A stretch of 64,000 bases of DNA from Glandiceps talaboti (Eukaryota > Hemichordata > Enteropneusta > Spengelidae). The DNA is taken from positions 22,659,449 through 22,723,448 of the forward strand of contig NC_135553.1 of assembly GCF_964340395.1 (NCBI RefSeq), given 5' to 3'. The notes beneath the pieces were generated by a model. It saw only the letters and a program-made list of their open reading frames with translations, ran no database searches and was not told the origin of the DNA. Both the position numbers and the translations under genes were made by a program. Shown piece by piece: positions 1-36,975 of this stretch. Position 1 is the first letter of the stretch. Every line of letters starts with the position of its first letter.

Positions 1-19
1 TTTCTCTATTCTTTTGTAG

Positions 20-886
20 GATGTTTACCAGCATCGTATAGATGTTTATAGAGATGGATGTAATGATACAAGAAGAAGCTTTAAGGCACACCAGAATAAT
101 TCCAACATTGGTAAAACTTTACTGTATGAAGACAATTCCAAACTTATCTACTGTTTATTACCTAAAGTAGGCTGCACAAACTGGCTCAAAGTTTGGTTAG
201 TTCTACTGGGTGTTGCAAATTCCTCTCAGGTTAATACTATGCATCACAATAAAGTTCATTTTGGCTATGGTAACGTTTACCCACATCTAAGAAAACTGAA
301 TGGAACTGACCAAAAGCAACGTTTGGAGAACTATCTCAAATTCATTTTTGTTCGCCATCCCTTCAATCGTTTATTGTCAGCCTTCAGAAACAAATTTGAA
401 TTGACAGATCGGTGGAATGTACACTTCCTTCAGAATTATGGAACAAAGATCATTCGGCGATATCGGACAGGGGCAAATAAGATGTCAACAGCGCAAGTAG
501 CTAAACTCCGTCAGCATGTACAATTCCACGAGTTTGTTCAATATATCATAGACTCGGCAGGTACATCAAAGGTTGATAGCCACTGGAAACCAATGTATCA
601 ACTTTGCTCTGCGTGTGACGTAAACTATAATGTCATAGGCAAGTTTGAGAATCTTCAAGAAGACGCCCGCTACGTTCTGAAGCGGGCAGGAGTTGATGAC
701 ATAGTTTCATATCCTGCATTCGATACGCATGTCACCAACAGTTCTGATACTGACTTACTTCGTCGATATTACTCTAGTATATCTAAAGAAAATATTCTAA
801 AACTGTATAATATATACAAACCAGACTTTACGTTATTCGGATATCCATTTCCGGGGGATTATATGCAGTGGTCAACTACTTCTTAG
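20..886 (+). CDS. Carbohydrate sulfotransferase (HNK-1/CHST8-14 type), last coding exon
   Basis: This is the 3' coding exon of a Golgi type II membrane sulfotransferase, which would move sulfate from PAPS to a sugar. A pyrimidine-rich acceptor ends in TAG at 17-19; from 20 the frame is open for 288 codons to the TAG at 884-886. The 5'-phosphosulfate-binding motif reads LPKVGCTNWL (from about nt 160). The 3'-phosphate-binding motif reads FVRHPFNRLLSAFRNKFE (from about nt 348), in the order and spacing of the Sulfotransfer_2 family. An RDGCND segment upstream fits the stem-to-catalytic boundary of this family. The cytoplasmic tail, membrane anchor and stem must lie on upstream exons outside the window, so the gene is partial here only because the window cuts it. 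The family is clear; which CHST paralogue and which sugar it modifies cannot be told. Confidence 0.9.
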   Translation, partial: DVYQHRIDVYRDGCNDTRRSFKAHQNNSNIGKTLLYEDNSKLIYCLLPKVGCTNWLKVWLVLLGVANSSQVNTMHHNKVHFGYGNVYPHLRKLNGTDQKQRLENYLKFIFVRHPFNRLLSAFRNKFELTDRWNVHFLQNYGTKIIRRYRTGANKMSTAQVAKLRQHVQFHEFVQYIIDSAGTSKVDSHWKPMYQLCSACDVNYNVIGKFENLQEDARYVLKRAGVDDIVSYPAFDTHVTNSSDTDLLRRYYSSISKENILKLYNIYKPDFTLFGYPFPGDYMQWSTTS

Positions 887-1560
887 AGATGAGATACTTT
901 ACAATACAAACTTGTATGAAAAAGACTTTGTGTCTTTGGAAAGACACATTGCGCTGAAATTTAATATAATTCCAAAACTACTTAGTAGATTGAGGTGAAA
1001 TTTGGCAAGAATTATTCATGACATGATGATCCCATCAGTGCTATGCAAATTAGGTCTAAAATGTGTCATTTTGCATTTTGGTCAAAAACTTTCCATTTCA
1101 AAACTACTGAGCAGATTGGGCCGAAATTTATTTTAAAACAGGTAGTCAACTTGTTATGTAAACAGCAAGTTATTCAGTCAATTTACTTGCCGAGTGGTAG
1201 TATAGACACTGATTACTGATTTAGAACAGAAAACATCAGCTTTTCAAATCATTACTTTATTACATGTAATGATTTTAAAGGATATCCTTAAAAATGGGAA
1301 AGAAATTGAAAAAATGAAAAGCAAATAATCAGCAAAAAATAAATATTTGTAAACAAATATGGCCAATCCCAAGTTCCTAGAGTAGACTAAAATACGCCGC
1401 CGAGGCGCTCGGCGTCCTAGAGCGCGCGCGGCGACGACTTAAGTTTAGATAAAACGCGTAGGGAAAAAAGGCGCGAGCGACTGTCGACAGTCTAGTCCGG
1501 TCCGTCCATTTTTAAATAAACGATAATATTTTTTAGCAGCTGGTTTATTAAGTTATTTCG
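887..1560. other. 3' flank of sulfotransferase with a dispersed-repeat relic
   Basis: No coding sequence is seen. Bases about 967-1145 resemble the dispersed element at 32370-33319: both carry the phrases for 'actactgagcagattggg', 'gaaatttggc' and 'atatgcaaattaggtcta' (or close variants). A short GC-rich block lies at 1393-1435. A possible polyadenylation signal AATAAA is near 1338, but it lies in AT-rich sequence and is weak evidence. Confidence 0.5.
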
Positions 1561-1712
1561 CAAATAATATATGAAAGGGGTAAAATAACACAGGTTTCTA
1601 GGACTAGGATCGTGTAAGTCCACATAGCGCATTTAATTTATATTTCGCGGTGTGTGGACTTACGCAATCCTAGAAACCCGTGTTATTTTACCCCTTTCAC
1701 ATATTATTTGAC
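1561..1712. repeat. Foldback (MITE-like) element, about 150 bp
   Basis: The two halves are near-perfect reverse complements. The left arm (about 1561-1630) includes 'gaaaggggtaaaataacac' and 'gtaagtccaca'; the right arm (about 1650-1712) carries their complements. The AT-rich loop is about 1631-1648. No clear target-site duplication was found. Confidence 0.8.
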
Positions 1713-3109
1713 AATTGTCTTATTAGTATCAATATCATATTATATTCTGAAACATATCTTGGGGAAACAAGTGCCTGTGACCAAAACGCAGTGTTAAGTT
1801 GCAAAACAACTATATGTCAAGTTAAAAATAGGGTCAAGGGAATGTAAATGAGGGCGGTTAGATGGAGGGTACCCAGTACAAGAAAAAGGAAGTGTTCATT
1901 ACAATTAAATTGCAAATAAGGTATTTCATCACTATGTTTACATTTACTTTGAAAATAAAACAATTTACCAATTATGAAGAAAATTAATATGACGTTACAT
2001 TTTACAAAATAACTGGAAAGTAGTTGCAATAATTGTAGCATTTAGTTTTTAATTTAAAAATCATTCATGGGGGGGGGGGGGAGGATGGGGTAGCCTTTAT
2101 TACGGTTTCAGGGTTTAAAGTAAATGTCAGTTCTGAGTGCAAACCCTGGAATGATAAAAATCTTAAAAGACAAAAAAAATCAAAGCTCAAAATATAAAAC
2201 TAATGCAACAATTATTGCAGCTTACTGGAAAATTACTGGCAGTGCATTCTATTCTGATGCCATCAACGTAACTGTGGGCATTTACTGATATAAATGTATC
2301 TCATTAGACTCTTAGTACTCAAAGACAAAATATATTAAAGATGGTAAGATGATAAAAGGACAAATACCCCTGTAGTACATTAGTTTTGCATACCAACGCA
2401 CATTCTGGTGGGAAATTGCCTCTCAATTTTATTGATACAATTAATTCTTTAATAGTGATCATCTCTTACATGTATATTCAGATCAGTTGGGCACTTTACA
2501 GCTAAATAAGGGTAAATGCCTGAATACGAGCATTTTACTTGCATTTGGTTTGTGCAGTGTGAAGAAGAATTTGAATTATGCGTTTGGTCATTTTTGGGGA
2601 TTTCCTGCAAAGATTTACTGGAAACACTCATAATATTACCATAAGTGCACTAGTTAGTTTCTTTGTCTTGACAATGCAAAGGGTGTTCAGACAAGGGTGT
2701 TAGGGTATTCTTGATGTCGGTTTTCCCATCAACCCTTGCTAACAAATTTCTCCACATGTCAAGTGCAGTAGCGCTCTTTACAAGATTTCAAAGTTGAGTA
2801 CATAACCAAGGTGAATATGTTTTTGAAAAAATCTATCACCCAAAATCATACGTCAGGTTATAGCAGTAATTGATACATACACTATAGACAAAAATATATC
2901 TGGCTGGACTAATCTCTTTTATTCTGTGGATCCCGACATTCCAACAACTTTTGTCATCACCACTCCACATCCCTCATGAGACAAGTACTTTCACATGGAC
3001 ATCATTCCTGAAATTATGATTGGACACAATTACAGAGGTATATTTATTTCACTTTGTCAACAGATGTGTGTACACTTTATAATCTGACTGGATTGAAAAT
3101 AAAATCATG
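1713..3109. other. Intergenic, no gene recognised
   Basis: AT-rich sequence with a poly-G run near 2069-2081. Short open frames on the minus strand (for example 1817-2041 and 2449-2631) have no recognisable domain. Nothing else was seen. Confidence 0.4.
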
Positions 3110-4715
3110 CTGCATGGCATATTTACAACATGTTTTTAAGAGACACTTAACTGACGGACATATCAAAACAATATGATCAGCATACAGGAGATGGTTGATA
3201 CATTTACCTCCAAGGTGACAGCCAATCTTAGCCTCAGCTAGTTAGTTACTCAAATTATCAATATACACCGTAAAAAGACGAGGGGATAGAATGCCACGTG
3301 CACCTTGTCTAACACCGTTACAGATAGGAAAAGGCTCAGTCAAAACAGAGCCCCATCTGATACAAAACTCTTGATGCCGATACCAGTAAATTAAAATTCT
3401 AACAATAAAAGTAGGTACACCTCTATCCAGTAATTTACGAAAAGGGTCCAATGATTGACTCTATCAAAAGCCTTAGTGGCATCTAAAAAACACACAGAAA
3501 CACTGGAGTATTGTGACGGGTGTAAAAATCAATAATTTTTTTAAAAGTAGATATACACATGTATATGTCGGTAGAATGACTTTCTTTAAACCCGAATTGA
3601 TAATCAGAGGTACGTAGAGAATTGGCACATTTATTGAGTATCATAATTTCATAAAGTTTCGAGATGACGGTAGCAATGGCTATAGGTCGATAATTACCCG
3701 CGTCGGTGACGTCACCAGTTTTGTTTTTAACAATTGGGACCAAAATAGTGTCTAAATACGAGTTGGTAAATAACCATGAACATGAGCAGCTGTAAACAAA
3801 GAAGAAAGCAAGACATGAAGGCGCCATTAGCATATTTCATGTGTTCTGCGGCGATACCATCAGGCCCCATGGCCCCACTGCTTTCCCATTGGTCAAACTG
3901 TTCACACATTTACAGACATCAGCTGGTGACACAATCATGCTTTCAAAGAAGGTGATATCAGCTAAGCATTCATTGTCGTTTTGGGCCACTGATGAAAGAA
4001 GACCTGCAAAATGATCGCGGCCACATATTTGCAATGTTATGATGACCATAGTCTTGCTGCTAGACGTTCGGGCTTTCTTTCGATACTATAAGCGAACGAA
4101 GTTCGCAGTGAGGGCTTGCCCGAACAGTCTAGCAAATGTCATTTTCAGACCGGACATTCCATTGAGTGAGTTGGGCCATGTATGGATATATATACTTTTT
4201 AATATAGGTATTGACAAACACACTTATGTCATTACTATGTCTTATCGGTTTATGGTAATTGTGAGTTTGATGACTGTGTGGACGTTGTCATTCCCACATT
4301 TCAGTTAACGCATTGGTGGTTATTTTTACAAGCCCCTCCTTAAGATTAATATGCATGAAAATTAGCTATTGTCCTCTGTTTGTGCTTGTCGCTAATGCGG
4401 TTATTTATATCCTGATGACATTTGCTCGACCTTGGATGTCCCATCCTCGATAGCGATGTTCGGTCGTGTATCGTATATTGTATGAGAAGAACATCCGAGG
4501 CCTAACAGATAGACTATGATGACCATTGCAGTCACCAACAGACGACGACAAGGGTGAAGACTTTTGTAACTACTGACGTTCTTCCAAAACTGTTTGCTGT
4601 CACCATTAGAGATGTTTCTCGTCAGTGCATCAGCTTCCATTCTATTCTCATTAATTCTATATGACTTTAATGCATATTTAAACTTAGCGCGTGTTTTCTC
4701 ATTATTTCAAAAATT
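3110..4715 (-). pseudogene. Degenerate non-LTR retrotransposon (reverse transcriptase relic)
   Basis: Minus-strand fragments in several frames line up as one decayed ORF2. In order of translation they are: a pre-RT segment with ALTRNISNGDSKQFWKNV (about 4560-4640), SLTNGKAVGPWGL and SGAMGPDGIAAEHMK (about 3830-3920), NYRPIAIATVISKLYE (about 3660-3700), and FRKLLDRGVPTFIVRILIYWY followed by GVRQGARGILSPRLF (3242-3440). The active-site box comes last, near 3175, and reads YADH instead of YADD. Stops and frameshifts break it many times. The motif order fits the CR1/Jockey-like group of endonuclease-bearing LINEs; assignment to a clade is inference. No endonuclease part is visible, so the copy is also 5' truncated. 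Confidence 0.75.
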
Positions 4716-4902
4716 GGGCCTTGGCGCGGATTGAAGGGCATCACCACCATCTATCAACTTTACTGTTTTCAACTGTTTTACTTATAGAGTTGTGATAGAT
4801 AATACTTCCAAATATTTATTCTTCAATAAACTATGCAAGTAGCATGCTGCACAGTGGGCTTCAGAAGAAACATTAGCTTTTGACCTAGGCCCAGAACCGG
4901 TC

Positions 4903-5190
4903 TAACGAAGTGGGTGTAAATTACCAGGGGGTAGTAGCTGGGGGTTGAGAATGGGGATGTCATGAATGTAACGAAGTGGGTGTAAATTACCAGGGGGTAG
5001 TGGTAGCAGGGGGGTTGGGAATGGGGATGCCATGAATGTAACGAAGTGGGTGTAAATTACCAGGGGGTAGTGGTAGCAGGGGGGTTGGGAATGGGGATGC
5101 CATGAATGTAACGAAGTGGGTGTAAATTACCGGGGGGGGGGGGCGGTGTAGTAGCAGGGAGATTGAGGGAATTCGAATGGGGGTGTCATG
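4903..5190. repeat. Minisatellite, about 66-70 bp unit, four copies
   Basis: The unit begins 'taacgaagtgggtgtaaatt' and continues into a G-rich block. Starts are at 4903, 4969, 5039 and 5109, so spacings are 66, 70 and 70 bp. The last copy is degenerate and runs into a poly-G tract. Confidence 0.9.
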
Positions 5191-5507
5191 AATTTTGATG
5201 TTACAATAGAGAAGGGTAATTTTCCATACCCCTATATATATGGGGAAGGTCAATTTTTAGACTGTTTTGGATACTTGCTCTTTTCCAGTCCCCCTACCAC
5301 CCCCCCACTACTAAGTTATCACTCGTTATATAACATGTTTTCTGTCTCTACATCTAATATTGTAATGACATTGGCAATACAACACACTAATTTAATAGTA
5401 TGTTTCCGATAATATGACCTACTCTAGTTCAAGCCACCAATCCTAAATATTTCTCATATTCAAAAGAGTTAAAATTAAGAGAATTTACTCCAGCTATTTA
5501 CTTATGT

Positions 5508-5945
5508 GTATTTCATAGAATCCACGTCTTTATACAGCACAATACAGTCTACGTACTGTATTCGTGTATTTCATAGAATCCACGTCTTTATACAGTACTA
5601 TACAGTCTACATACTGTATTCGTGTATTTCATAGAATCCACATCTTTATAGAGTACTATATAGTCTACATACTGTATTCGTATACTTCATAGAATCCACG
5701 TCTTTGTACAGTACTATATAGTCTACATACTGTATTCGTATACTTCATAGAATCCACGTCTTTGTACAGTACTATATAGTCTACATACTGTATTCGTGTA
5801 CTTCATAGAATCCACATCTTTATACAGTACTATATAGTCTACATATACTGTATTCGTGTACTTCATAGAATCCACGTCTTTGTACAGTACTATATAGTCT
5901 ACATACTGTATTCGTGTACTTCATAGAATCCACGTCTTTATCGAA
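5508..5945. repeat. Minisatellite, about 58-61 bp unit, about seven copies
   Basis: Tandem copies of a unit with 'ttcatagaatccacgtcttt' and 'cagtactatatagtctacat' followed by 'actgtattcgtgta'. Copies are highly alike, with a few transitions and one small insertion near 5845. Confidence 0.9.
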
Positions 5946-6183
5946 CGAACGTCGCACGGCTGCTGATTGGATAAAAGTTTAGTGTCATCCATATCATGGC
6001 AGAACCAGCATATTTTCGAGGGAAAAGCTCCGTTATGGGTACACGTGGTTTCGTCCGTTTCCACTCCTATACGAGAGAATTTATATCGAACCCGCATATG
6101 CAGGAACAGACCGAAACAGACCGAACTAACAACGACCACTGAAATAAAGAACGATTAACAAGACCCAAAAATCGGGCTGAATA

Positions 6184-7267
<1,084 letters not shown>

Positions 7268-7716
7268 AGCAAGAACGAGACTCGATGATATTTAGTAAAG
7301 ATTATTCTCCAGTATTTGGCAGCAAATTATTGGTTTATTTCTAAGGCGCGCACTAACGGTTTAGTTACTTATTGTCAAGTTTTATTGCATGTTGAAACAG
7401 AAGGCTGGATATTTGTGGTGATAAGTTGATAACACATTCCTTTTGTAAACCACCAACTGTGCTTTCTCTTCAATTGCTGTTAATTGTTCAGACTTCCTTT
7501 ACAAAGGAACTTGACTCACAAATGACCCTACAATAATTATATTTGAGAACGTTATGACTCTGAAAGGAGCGATGTCCCACCACACCTGACCGCCCTGTCT
7601 AATTTGTTTTCATTTTGAAGTATAAGAAAAGAATAATAGATATATTGACAGATAAATTAAAAACTACAACACTGAACAACAGATTACATGTAAAGAAATG
7701 TAGTCATGATTCGTCA

Positions 7717-7822
7717 TAGACTGTAAGATACGTCGTGACGTTTCGCCCTCACCGGCCTCCTCTCTCTGTGTTAGGGGTTGGCCGATGGTTGAGGGCGCCC
7801 CGTCACGGCGTACCTTACAGAC
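7717..7822. repeat. Foldback element, about 105 bp
   Basis: Imperfect inverted repeat: 'agactgtaagatacg' with 'cgccctcaccggcc' on the left pairs with 'ggccgatggttgagggcg' and 'cgtaccttacagact' on the right. The GC-rich interior differs from the AT-rich flanks, as is common in small foldback insertions. Confidence 0.7.
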
Positions 7823-8230
7823 TAGATTCGTCAGTCAATAGTACTGTTTATAACGCATTTGACGGAGTATTTGTCCGTCACTAATGCTATGTTTATAACG
7901 TATTTGATCTTACAACAGGATTATGTACATTTTAGGAGTGCTGAGTTCTCCTTGGATTGCCTCATATTTAAACAAATATATTCTGTACTTTGATGAATAT
8001 CTTGGCAGGTTTCGAATTCATTCTCGAAGCATGAAGACGATCCAATTTTAAACAACTGTTAAGTTAAACATGTTTGTTTTATTTTGAAACATAAAAGTAC
8101 AAAAATGTACATCTATTTGTCATCGTAAAAAGACAAGATCTTCTCCATATGCATGCATCATCACAGCGTGTGTTTGAGGCATGGTAACATGGAGTAAAGT
8201 GTTCACAAACAAACCGGCATATTTTCAAAC

Positions 8231-8251
8231 ATGGCGGACAAGTCCGACTAG
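8231..8251 (+). promoter_or_regulatory. Candidate upstream ORF of the LRR gene
   Basis: ATGGCGGACAAGTCCGACTAG encodes six residues and a stop, in a good start context (A at -3, G at +4). It ends 59 bp before the predicted start at 8311. If the transcript starts upstream of it, it could reduce translation of the main frame. The transcription start is not known. Confidence 0.35.
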
Positions 8252-8310
8252 CCAAAATATATTTCTCGGTCTAAAAGTGTAATATAATTGTATATGACAC
8301 TTCTACAGCA

Positions 8311-31905
<23,595 letters not shown>

Positions 31906-32369
31906 TGTCATATGCAGTCACTGTATATATATATATATGTGTGTGTGCAATTTTTCAGAAATTTTATATTGTAAATATGTAATGTATAAATACACGTTTT
32001 GAAATGTATCATTTACTGGGAGGTTTTTTTGAGACTGAACTGAACTTTTGAAAGTTAAAGGAAAGTGTTTGTAAATGTGAGTTCACAACCGAGTCACAAA
32101 AAGTTGTATTTTGTGTAGGTAGCACAAAGTGCTGTTTTGCAAGATTACCGTTTTTTTCAACTTTTTATTTGTGTTTTAATATCTGATGATATGATTGAAT
32201 TAGGGACCGTTCAGTTTGTGCTTTTCTTTTGTGATGTACTCAAAGTATGAACTGTGTTGTGAGACCTTTCATTTCAGGCTGTACATTAGTAATATGTTGT
32301 CAATGAATGAACTGTGCCGAGACCTTTGTATAGGGGTTTGCATAGGGGTACTTGAAGATGACAATTTTT
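31906..32369 (+). other. Probable 3' UTR of the LRR gene
   Basis: Begins after the TAG at 31903-31905. A short TA/TG run lies at 31925-31948. No canonical AATAAA that I would call with confidence. Confidence 0.4.
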
Positions 32370-33319
32370 AGCACAACTGAACTTGTTCAGTAGTGCTATA
32401 GGGATCGCCCGGCGTCTGTCTGTCTGTCTGTGTGTGTGGATGTGTGTGTGTGTGTGTGTGTGTAAACAACTTAAAGTCAAAAACCGCTGAACCGATTGCC
32501 ACGATATTTGGTGGGTCCATTACTTTGGGTGTCTAGTTGGGAAATTGTTCAAATCAAAATGATCGCATCACAGGTGTGTGATTTGGGTCAAAAAATGTGA
32601 TTTTTGGTCAAAAAACTTAAACTCAGAAACTACTGGGGAGATTGGTGCGAAATTTGGTGGGAACATTCTTAAGGGGGTGTAAAGTAAGATTTGTTCATGA
32701 CGGCATGATTCCATCAGTGATATGCAAATTAGGGCTAAAAATGTGTCTTTTTGGTTAAAAATCTTTAATTCTAAAACTACTGAGCAGATTGGGCTGAAAT
32801 TTAATGGGAATGTATCTAGGGATGTATGGACGAAGAAATATTAAGCATACCATGATTCCATGAGTGATATGCAAATTAGGTGTAAAAATGTTCATTTTTG
32901 GTCAAAAACTTATATCTCAAAAAGTACTTGGTCAATTAGTCTGAAACTTGGCAAGATGTTTCTGAAACTGTTATTCTGCAGATTTTCTTAAAAACATTTT
33001 GACAAAAAATTGGCCCTAGCAACCATGACCACACCCTTTAGCAACAACCAAATGGCAGTATATTTTGGTCAAATAACAACATCATCTGGTAAGCAAGTGA
33101 GTAAACATTCAAAAAATGTATGCAAATACCCTAGCAACCATGACCACGCCCATAGCAACAGCCAAATGGTGGTGTATTTCACAAAGATAACAATAGGGTT
33201 TAATAGATAATTGAATAAACATCCAAAAAATGTATGTAAATTTGCATAGCAACAAGACCACGCCCATAGCAACATAGACTAGCATATGGATAAACATTTT
33301 TAAAAACTACAGTTGTGCT
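32370..33319. mobile_element. Dispersed non-autonomous element with AGCACAACTG ends
   Basis: AGCACAACTG at 32370 is mirrored by CAGTTGTGCT at 33310-33319, and the left end itself forms a small hairpin (agcacaactgaac / gttcagtagtgct). Inside are repeats of two kinds: 32600-32960 with 'actactgagcagattgggct' and 'atatgcaaattagg', and 33010-33265 with 'ctagcaaccatgaccac' and 'ccatagcaac'. A relic of the first kind is at 967-1145. No transposase frame. Confidence 0.65.
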
Positions 33320-33353
33320 ACAACGCCATTGGCGGTATTTTTTATTATTTCGC

Positions 33354-33481
33354 AGTATTTATCTTCATTCTGCCAAGGAAAATACGAATGACCTAGGGGG
33401 CCTTGTCACTATGAGTCACTAGGTGAGTAGTGACAAACCCTTAGGCTACAAGTATTTTCGGGTTGAATGAAGACAAATATT
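33354..33481. repeat. Foldback element, about 128 bp
   Basis: 'agtatttatcttcattc' pairs with 'gaatgaagacaaatatt', and inner segments 'ggaaaatac', 'cctaggg' and 'ttgtcact' with their complements. It directly follows the element ending at 33319. Confidence 0.75.
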
Positions 33482-36400
33482 GGGGATATAATATCATTAG
33501 ACCTCCTCAAGCATAATTCATGAAAAATTGAGCAAAATAAAGGGAATTCTTAGCGTTTTGGCTCATATTTTGAGCACCACAGAACCAGTGATGTGTAGAC
33601 CCAGGTTGTGATGTTAGAACAACCAGGGTATAAAATCCATATTTTCTGTTCAAAGACAATATCTTGCCTTGAGTATGGTATAATTTACAACATTTCAGGA
33701 CACTCATGTACAACGTCTTAAGTTTTACTGAATACAGAACTTGGTGTCAAATTGAACTTTTGTTCCAACCACAAATCTGAAAATTGTGCATGAAATTTTT
33801 TACTCAAGTCTTTGTCGACAGATTGACACACTATTCATCACATGTGATCTGACGGACATGTGAGCATAATAGGAGGTCATAGGACATACAGAAGTAGTCA
33901 GAGCTTTAGATGATTGCTTATTTTGTCAGTGATAAGAAAAGATATAGAGAATGTATTTTATTTTTTTTTGTCTTTTTTTTTTCCATTTGAAAAGAGAACT
34001 AAAGCCAGCAAATATAGCTGAAATGAATTCCCAATGAAAGTCAAGTATACCACTGTATGTTTAGTTTGGATGGAGTTTTTGGTGACTTGTTTTAACTAGA
34101 TTTTGAGATGTCAAGAACTCATGCCACTGTTGATACAACGTTGTACAAGCTATTTCCACCTTACCAACATATACAGAACCATAGACCCCTTACCAGTTAA
34201 CAGATATTGCAACGATGAGGAAAAATTACTGTAAAGAAGGAATGAGAAGGCTGTTTTCTTTCACATGACCTGTTTTCAATGCACCATATTCCAGTTTCTG
34301 AAGTTCTGGCCATTTTGCACTGCACCCCAGATTTGCCAAAGTGAAGGCTAAATTTTAATTTTGGTCATGGCTGCTGATCTTATTATGTGGCAATGCATAC
34401 ATGTATATACAACATGTGTAAAATTACTGTATGTGTTCTTAAAAGAGCATTATAGTACTGGCTAGGCAGGTTTTGGTAAATGGTGGTTGGCAATAAACTA
34501 TTACAGCAAGAACAACACAGTGACTATACTGGCCCTCATTTCTGGTCCCCAAATAGTTGTGAACAGCACTCCTAGTGGCCAAACCATGAAATGTTTTATC
34601 TCTCTGATGACCAAAATATGGTGTATTGATTATTGAAATCATCACTGTGATGCCGTTCATACTGTAGATGTTCTACAGTCTTTTCTAACTCTTACAGAAT
34701 ATCACAAGCTGTATGACTTCCTAGGCCCATAATCTTTCCCCAAGACACCCTCGGAGCCTTAGAAATCTCCATTCAAACATGAATGATCAATCTTAACTTA
34801 TTTCTGTAATTCACAAATATTACATTTGCCTGGCAATGTCTAACTACTCAATGCAGTGGCAGAAATATTTTAAAAAAAATATCTTGAAAAGTTATTTTGT
34901 ACACTGTGTTTGAATAGTGTAAAGATAATAGTGTGGCCTCACAGCCCTCATATCACTGTCCTGTGTACCCTTGCATGGCATTCTAAGGGTTAATGTGGAC
35001 TATGTTATTATTTGAGTTGACAATTTTGTTTATTGATTTGAGGATCACTGAAATGTCACACAAACATATTTTATGGTTGAATGTATCAATCAGTGTAAGT
35101 CTGTATGCCTAGTGAATACAGACACGTTGATGAGTGTTTCCTGTATGTGTGATGTAAAATTCTTTACATTAAACAGGCTTATAGAGTTTAGACGGTTTTT
35201 ACTTTGGTTAGTAATACAAATACTTTACATAAAACCATGGCTAAACTAATCAAGTATAGTGTTTACAACGATTCATGTAGCCGTGAGGTGTCACTTTTTA
35301 CCAACCATCCAACTCCTGCGTTGTTCGTGTAATGACAGGGATTTCCTCAGATTTGTTGATACGTACCAACAATTATGTCATCAAATCTTTCATATGAATT
35401 TCCATTTGAAAATCTTTCATATATTATATCTAAATACCAGGATTGAGTTATACCAGTGTCAAGTAACCAATGACTGTGGAATACAGTATGTAACACTTCG
35501 TAGGCAACAAAAATTGCGTCCAAAAACCATCTAAAACTCAGCCTGTGCCCCTTTAAACTCTTGGTTACCTCCATTAGTCGGATCAGTGGATGTTTACACT
35601 CACGGCATAATGCGTTAATTTGGGCAAATAGTGAGTTTGTTCTAGCAAGCTACGAATAATGCAAAGCTGATAAACTCATATAAGACAGGGATAGTGATAT
35701 CAGGTAGGAAATAGAATGAAAAAACTGAGAGGAAACAGTATTTAAAACTTTATTTGAAATATACAGAAAATAATATTAGAAATCCGGGAAATCGCGAGAA
35801 CAATATTGATTATTAAATTTGTCCTTTCCCCTGTGCTCTAGGTCGACGCCCCTATTCAAAGGCGTTCGAAACACCTGAACGTGATCGGATGTGTATAATT
35901 CTCCACCCTTGAAGGCTGACATAATAATACGCACAATTCTGTGCATAAATTATAGTATTGTTGACACAATTTCACAGCGCCAGGGCTCTGACACAGTGGT
36001 GAGTGGTTGAAATATCGTGTATTCATGGCGAGTACATCATGCATGAGAATTAGAGGAGCAATTAGTTATCTCATAGCTAAAGTTAATTTGCTGTCCAACA
36101 ATTCTACTAAGCTAGGGAACTACATTACGACATTTCGATTACGGTCAGGTTCAGAATGTACTAAGGAATCTGTTGAATATTCATGATTATTGATCTGAAT
36201 GAAATAAGCACTTAGAAATCATAAATGGCCGTTGTTCATCTAATCCATATTAATGTTTGCTAAGTGCCCATGACGTAACAGTGTACCTATGAAAGGACAT
36301 GTAGGTGAAATAAGGTTTCAATCTTGTGTTTCTTAGCAACCTATCAAAAATTTTGACATGAAATCCAGAATCCAAAGTTTATATATTTCCTTGATTGAGT

Positions 36401-36500
36401 GGCGAAATTATTTGAAATACTTTGCCGCTGTCATAACTGATCGGATAAAGATAATACTGAACACTTTGATAATCCATTGATCCGGCCATGTTGCTATAAT
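33482..36500. other. Intergenic region between LRR gene and K2P gene
   Basis: No coding sequence recognised. It contains the TIR element at 35168-35557; otherwise AT-rich DNA. The last few hundred bases may hold the K2P promoter, but no core element is clear. Confidence 0.4.
35168..35557. mobile_element. Candidate non-autonomous TIR element, about 390 bp
   Basis: Left end 'aaacaggcttatagagttta' with 'gacggttttt' is the inverse of the right end 'aaaaaccatctaaaactcag' with 'cctgtgcccctttaaa', with small gaps. No coding frame. Confidence 0.5.
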
Positions 36501-36549
36501 GATCTATAATTCCTGTATCCAACTGTCTCAGTCTAACCTGAATTTCATG

Positions 36550-36719
<170 letters not shown>

Positions 36720-36975
36720 AAATCTAGTCGTACGTTATGCGATATTCCTCGTTAGCCAGATAGGTCTGCGTGTGTATAACAGCACGAAAGTAGCGCCCTC
36801 TGTGGGGGAGAGATAGTAACATGTCGAACGTCAGACTTCTTTTGGAACACAATGCCTATGTTCGATCATAATCGTGATGACGCGATGAACTATGTTTATT
36901 CTGCTCGATGGCGCTTGTTTTAGTAACACGTTACTTCGTCGCACAGCTTGTCGAATATATAATTATGATATATTT

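Noticed and set aside
33010-33297. Frames of 62-68 aa on both strands
   Set aside because: They lie in internal repeats of the dispersed element at 32370-33319 and have no recognisable domain.
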